A DNA stretch of 6,422 bases from the NCBI GenBank assembly GCA_934546685.1, contig CAKTEB010000104.1, positions 1-6,422 of the forward strand, read 5' to 3'. Shown piece by piece: positions 5,297 through 6,422 of this stretch (within the stretch, counting starts at the first letter, position 1; every line of letters starts with the position of its first letter). The translations under genes and the position numbers were made by a program. The stretch is from an uncultured Oscillospiraceae bacterium. GTDB taxonomy: Bacteria > Bacillota > Clostridia > Oscillospirales > Oscillospiraceae. The notes under the pieces are model-generated. The model did no database searches, was not told where the DNA came from, and saw only the letters and a program-made list of their open reading frames with translations.

Positions 5297-6001
5297 TTAA
5301 TAGAGAATCCCGCATTTTCCCACGGTGTAGATCATAGATGTCAGGCCGTCCGGGGTGGGGATGGTGCTGGGGGAGGGCTCGATGGAGCCGTCCAGAGCGC
5401 CGTCCACCGCGGCCAGAAGCGCCGAGATCACCGACAGAGAAACGGGGCAGGTATTGTGACAGGGATAGATGGTATCAAAGCCCCCCAGGGTCATGAGCTT
5501 CAGCAGCGTCTCCCGGTAGCTGCGGATATCCCGGTGGTCACCGGCCAGGAACACCGGCCCATAGGACAGGGTGTCGCCGGAGAACAAGATTCGGTTGGCC
5601 CGGTCTAGGAGACAGATGCTGCCGGGGGTGTGCCCGGGGGTCTCCACCACCTGCAGAATACGTCCGCCCAGGTCAAAGGACGAGAGCTCCGTAATGGGGT
5701 GTAGGGTGCTTTTCAGCTCCGGGCGGAACCGGCGGATCACCGGGAATTCCGCGGGATGGGCGTGGATATCCGAAAACAGGTCGTCGTTGGCGGTATGATC
5801 CCCGTCGCCGTGGGTGTTGAGCACCACCAGAGGCAATGGCGTTACGGCGCGGATCAGGGCGATGAGATCGCAGGGCTCCGCGCCGGTATCCAGCAGCAGG
5901 GCGCGCTCCTGGCCAACGATCAGGAAGCAGCGCACCATTTCCTGATCGATGGCCCAGACCCCGGAGCTGATCTTTTTCACTGTGGTTTTCAGCGGCTCCA
6001 T
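5297..6001 (-). CDS. Metallo-beta-lactamase-fold hydrolase
   Basis: This 234-residue cytoplasmic protein has the MBL alpha-beta/beta-alpha metal-hydrolase fold; no signal peptide is seen. The first metal motif is NTHGDGDH (62-69), so His64, Asp66, Asp68 and His69 replace the usual HxHxDH. The other ligands are in place: H124 in ETPGHTPGS, D143 in FSGDT and H182 in YPCH. The PGHTPGS motif is shared with glyoxalase II-like and related hydrolases. The substrate is unknown, and a true lactamase is unlikely. The open frame begins at 6022 with an ATG overlapping the purL stop (TAATG). The ATG at 6001 is chosen because AGGAGG lies 8 bases before it, whereas the first ATG has no such site and would place it inside the coding region. 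It lies 20 bases after purL and 15 before the SDR, so it is probably co-transcribed with both. Confidence 0.9.
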   Translation of the reverse strand: MEPLKTTVKKISSGVWAIDQEMVRCFLIVGQERALLLDTGAEPCDLIALIRAVTPLPLVVLNTHGDGDHTANDDLFSDIHAHPAEFPVIRRFRPELKSTLHPITELSSFDLGGRILQVVETPGHTPGSICLLDRANRILFSGDTLSYGPVFLAGDHRDIRSYRETLLKLMTLGGFDTIYPCHNTCPVSLSVISALLAAVDGALDGSIEPSPSTIPTPDGLTSMIYTVGKCGILY

Positions 6002-6009
6002 TGGGAATC

Positions 6010-6015
6010 CCTCCT
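6010..6015 (-). promoter_or_regulatory. Ribosome binding site that fixes the MBL start
   Basis: AGGAGG on the - strand lies 8 bases before the ATG at 6001. It would be inside the coding region if the upstream ATG at 6022 were used. Confidence 0.75.
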
Positions 6016-6021
6016 GAACCA

Positions 6022-6422
6022 TTAGAGCTTAAAGTAATCGACGCCAGCCTGGAAGATGGGCTGGTATTTGCTGCCGTAGATGTTCCTGCCCACGAATTCC
6101 CCGGCGCGCTCGGTGTGGCCCATCTTGCCCAGCACCCGGCCATCGGGAGAGGTGATGCCCTCAATGGCCAGCATGGAGCCGTTGGGGTTATACTGGATAT
6201 CCATGGAGGGGTTGCCCTCCAGATCCGTGTACTGGGTGGCGATCTGGCCGTTTTCGATGAGCTGCTTCAGCATTTCGTCGGTGGCCACGAAGCGGCCCTC
6301 GCCGTGGGACACCGGGATGTTGTGGAGGTCGCCCACATTGCAGTGCATCATCCAGGGGGACTTCACGGAGGCCACCCGGGTGGTGCAGTAGCGGCTCTGA
6401 TGGCGGCCAATGAGGTTATAGG
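6022..6422 (-). CDS. purL: Phosphoribosylformylglycinamidine synthase, C-terminal glutaminase domain (partial)
   Basis: The last 132 codons of a gene that continues beyond the right edge. The product converts FGAR, glutamine and ATP to FGAM in purine synthesis. This part is the C-terminal glutamine amidotransferase domain of the large single-chain PurL. From the edge it reads NLIGRHQSRYC, then SPWMMH, IPVSHGEGRF, NGQIATQY, NPNGS, IEGITSPDGRVLGKMGHTER, and it ends near YFKL. The His and Glu of SHGEG are the glutaminase triad partners; the nucleophilic Cys lies outside the window. An internal GTG at 6375 is not a start, because conserved PurL sequence continues upstream in frame. It is the first visible gene of the operon with the MBL and SDR genes. 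Confidence 0.95.
   Translation of the reverse strand, partial: YNLIGRHQSRYCTTRVASVKSPWMMHCNVGDLHNIPVSHGEGRFVATDEMLKQLIENGQIATQYTDLEGNPSMDIQYNPNGSMLAIEGITSPDGRVLGKMGHTERAGEFVGRNIYGSKYQPIFQAGVDYFKL

Noticed and set aside
4514..5608. A 364-codon open frame on the + strand opposite the SDR and MBL genes
   Set aside because: It runs across two convincing genes and their junction, and its Gly/Ala/His/Asp-rich product is an antisense artefact.
6375..6422. GTG at 6375 as the start of a 117-residue gene
   Set aside because: Upstream codons in the same frame continue conserved PurL sequence (GRHQSR) to the window edge, so this is the inside of purL.

Overview
The window looks like ordinary chromosomal DNA from a GC-rich member of the Clostridia, probably an Oscillospirales-type gut Firmicute. 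This is judged from strong AGGAGG-type ribosome binding sites, the long single-chain PurL, a MepA-like MATE pump, a ComEB-like dCMP deaminase and short intergenic regions. The assignment rests on gene style only; no database search was possible. No phage, insertion sequence, CRISPR array or rRNA was seen.

Layout, left to right. A tRNA-Arg(CCG) is cut by the left edge (- strand, 1-62) and has its own promoter. A dCMP deaminase-family gene (-, 142-639) is divergent from a small three-helix membrane protein (+, 777-1040), and both promoters can be read in the 137-base gap. A bidirectional terminator separates the small gene from a convergent Crp/Fnr-superfamily regulator that resembles YeiL (-, 1100-1720). 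The regulator is divergent from a MATE efflux gene (+, 1825-3147). Between them lies a perfect 18-bp palindrome of the form TGTGA-N6-TCACA. A second bidirectional hairpin terminator separates the MATE gene from the convergent branched-chain aminotransferase gene ilvE (-, 3201-4268), which has its own extended -10 promoter. The right part is a - strand operon: the 3' end of purL (cut by the right edge), then a metallo-beta-lactamase-fold hydrolase (5297-6001), then a short-chain dehydrogenase/reductase (4472-5281). It ends at a strong 14-bp stem terminator.

How the genes work together. The clearest functional unit is the regulator-MATE pair. The palindrome is centred at -41.5 relative to the start site predicted from the MATE -10 element, the class II activator position. 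It also overlaps the likely -10 of the regulator's own promoter. This suggests activation of the pump together with autorepression. The regulator lacks the usual cAMP-binding arginine, so its signal is probably something else. The purL-MBL-SDR operon joins a purine synthesis gene to two enzymes of unknown substrate. The SDR carries an odd glycine/proline-rich insertion where the substrate-binding lid normally lies.

Starts were moved downstream from the longest open frame for three genes (regulator, MATE, MBL), because the ribosome binding sites and promoter positions require it.
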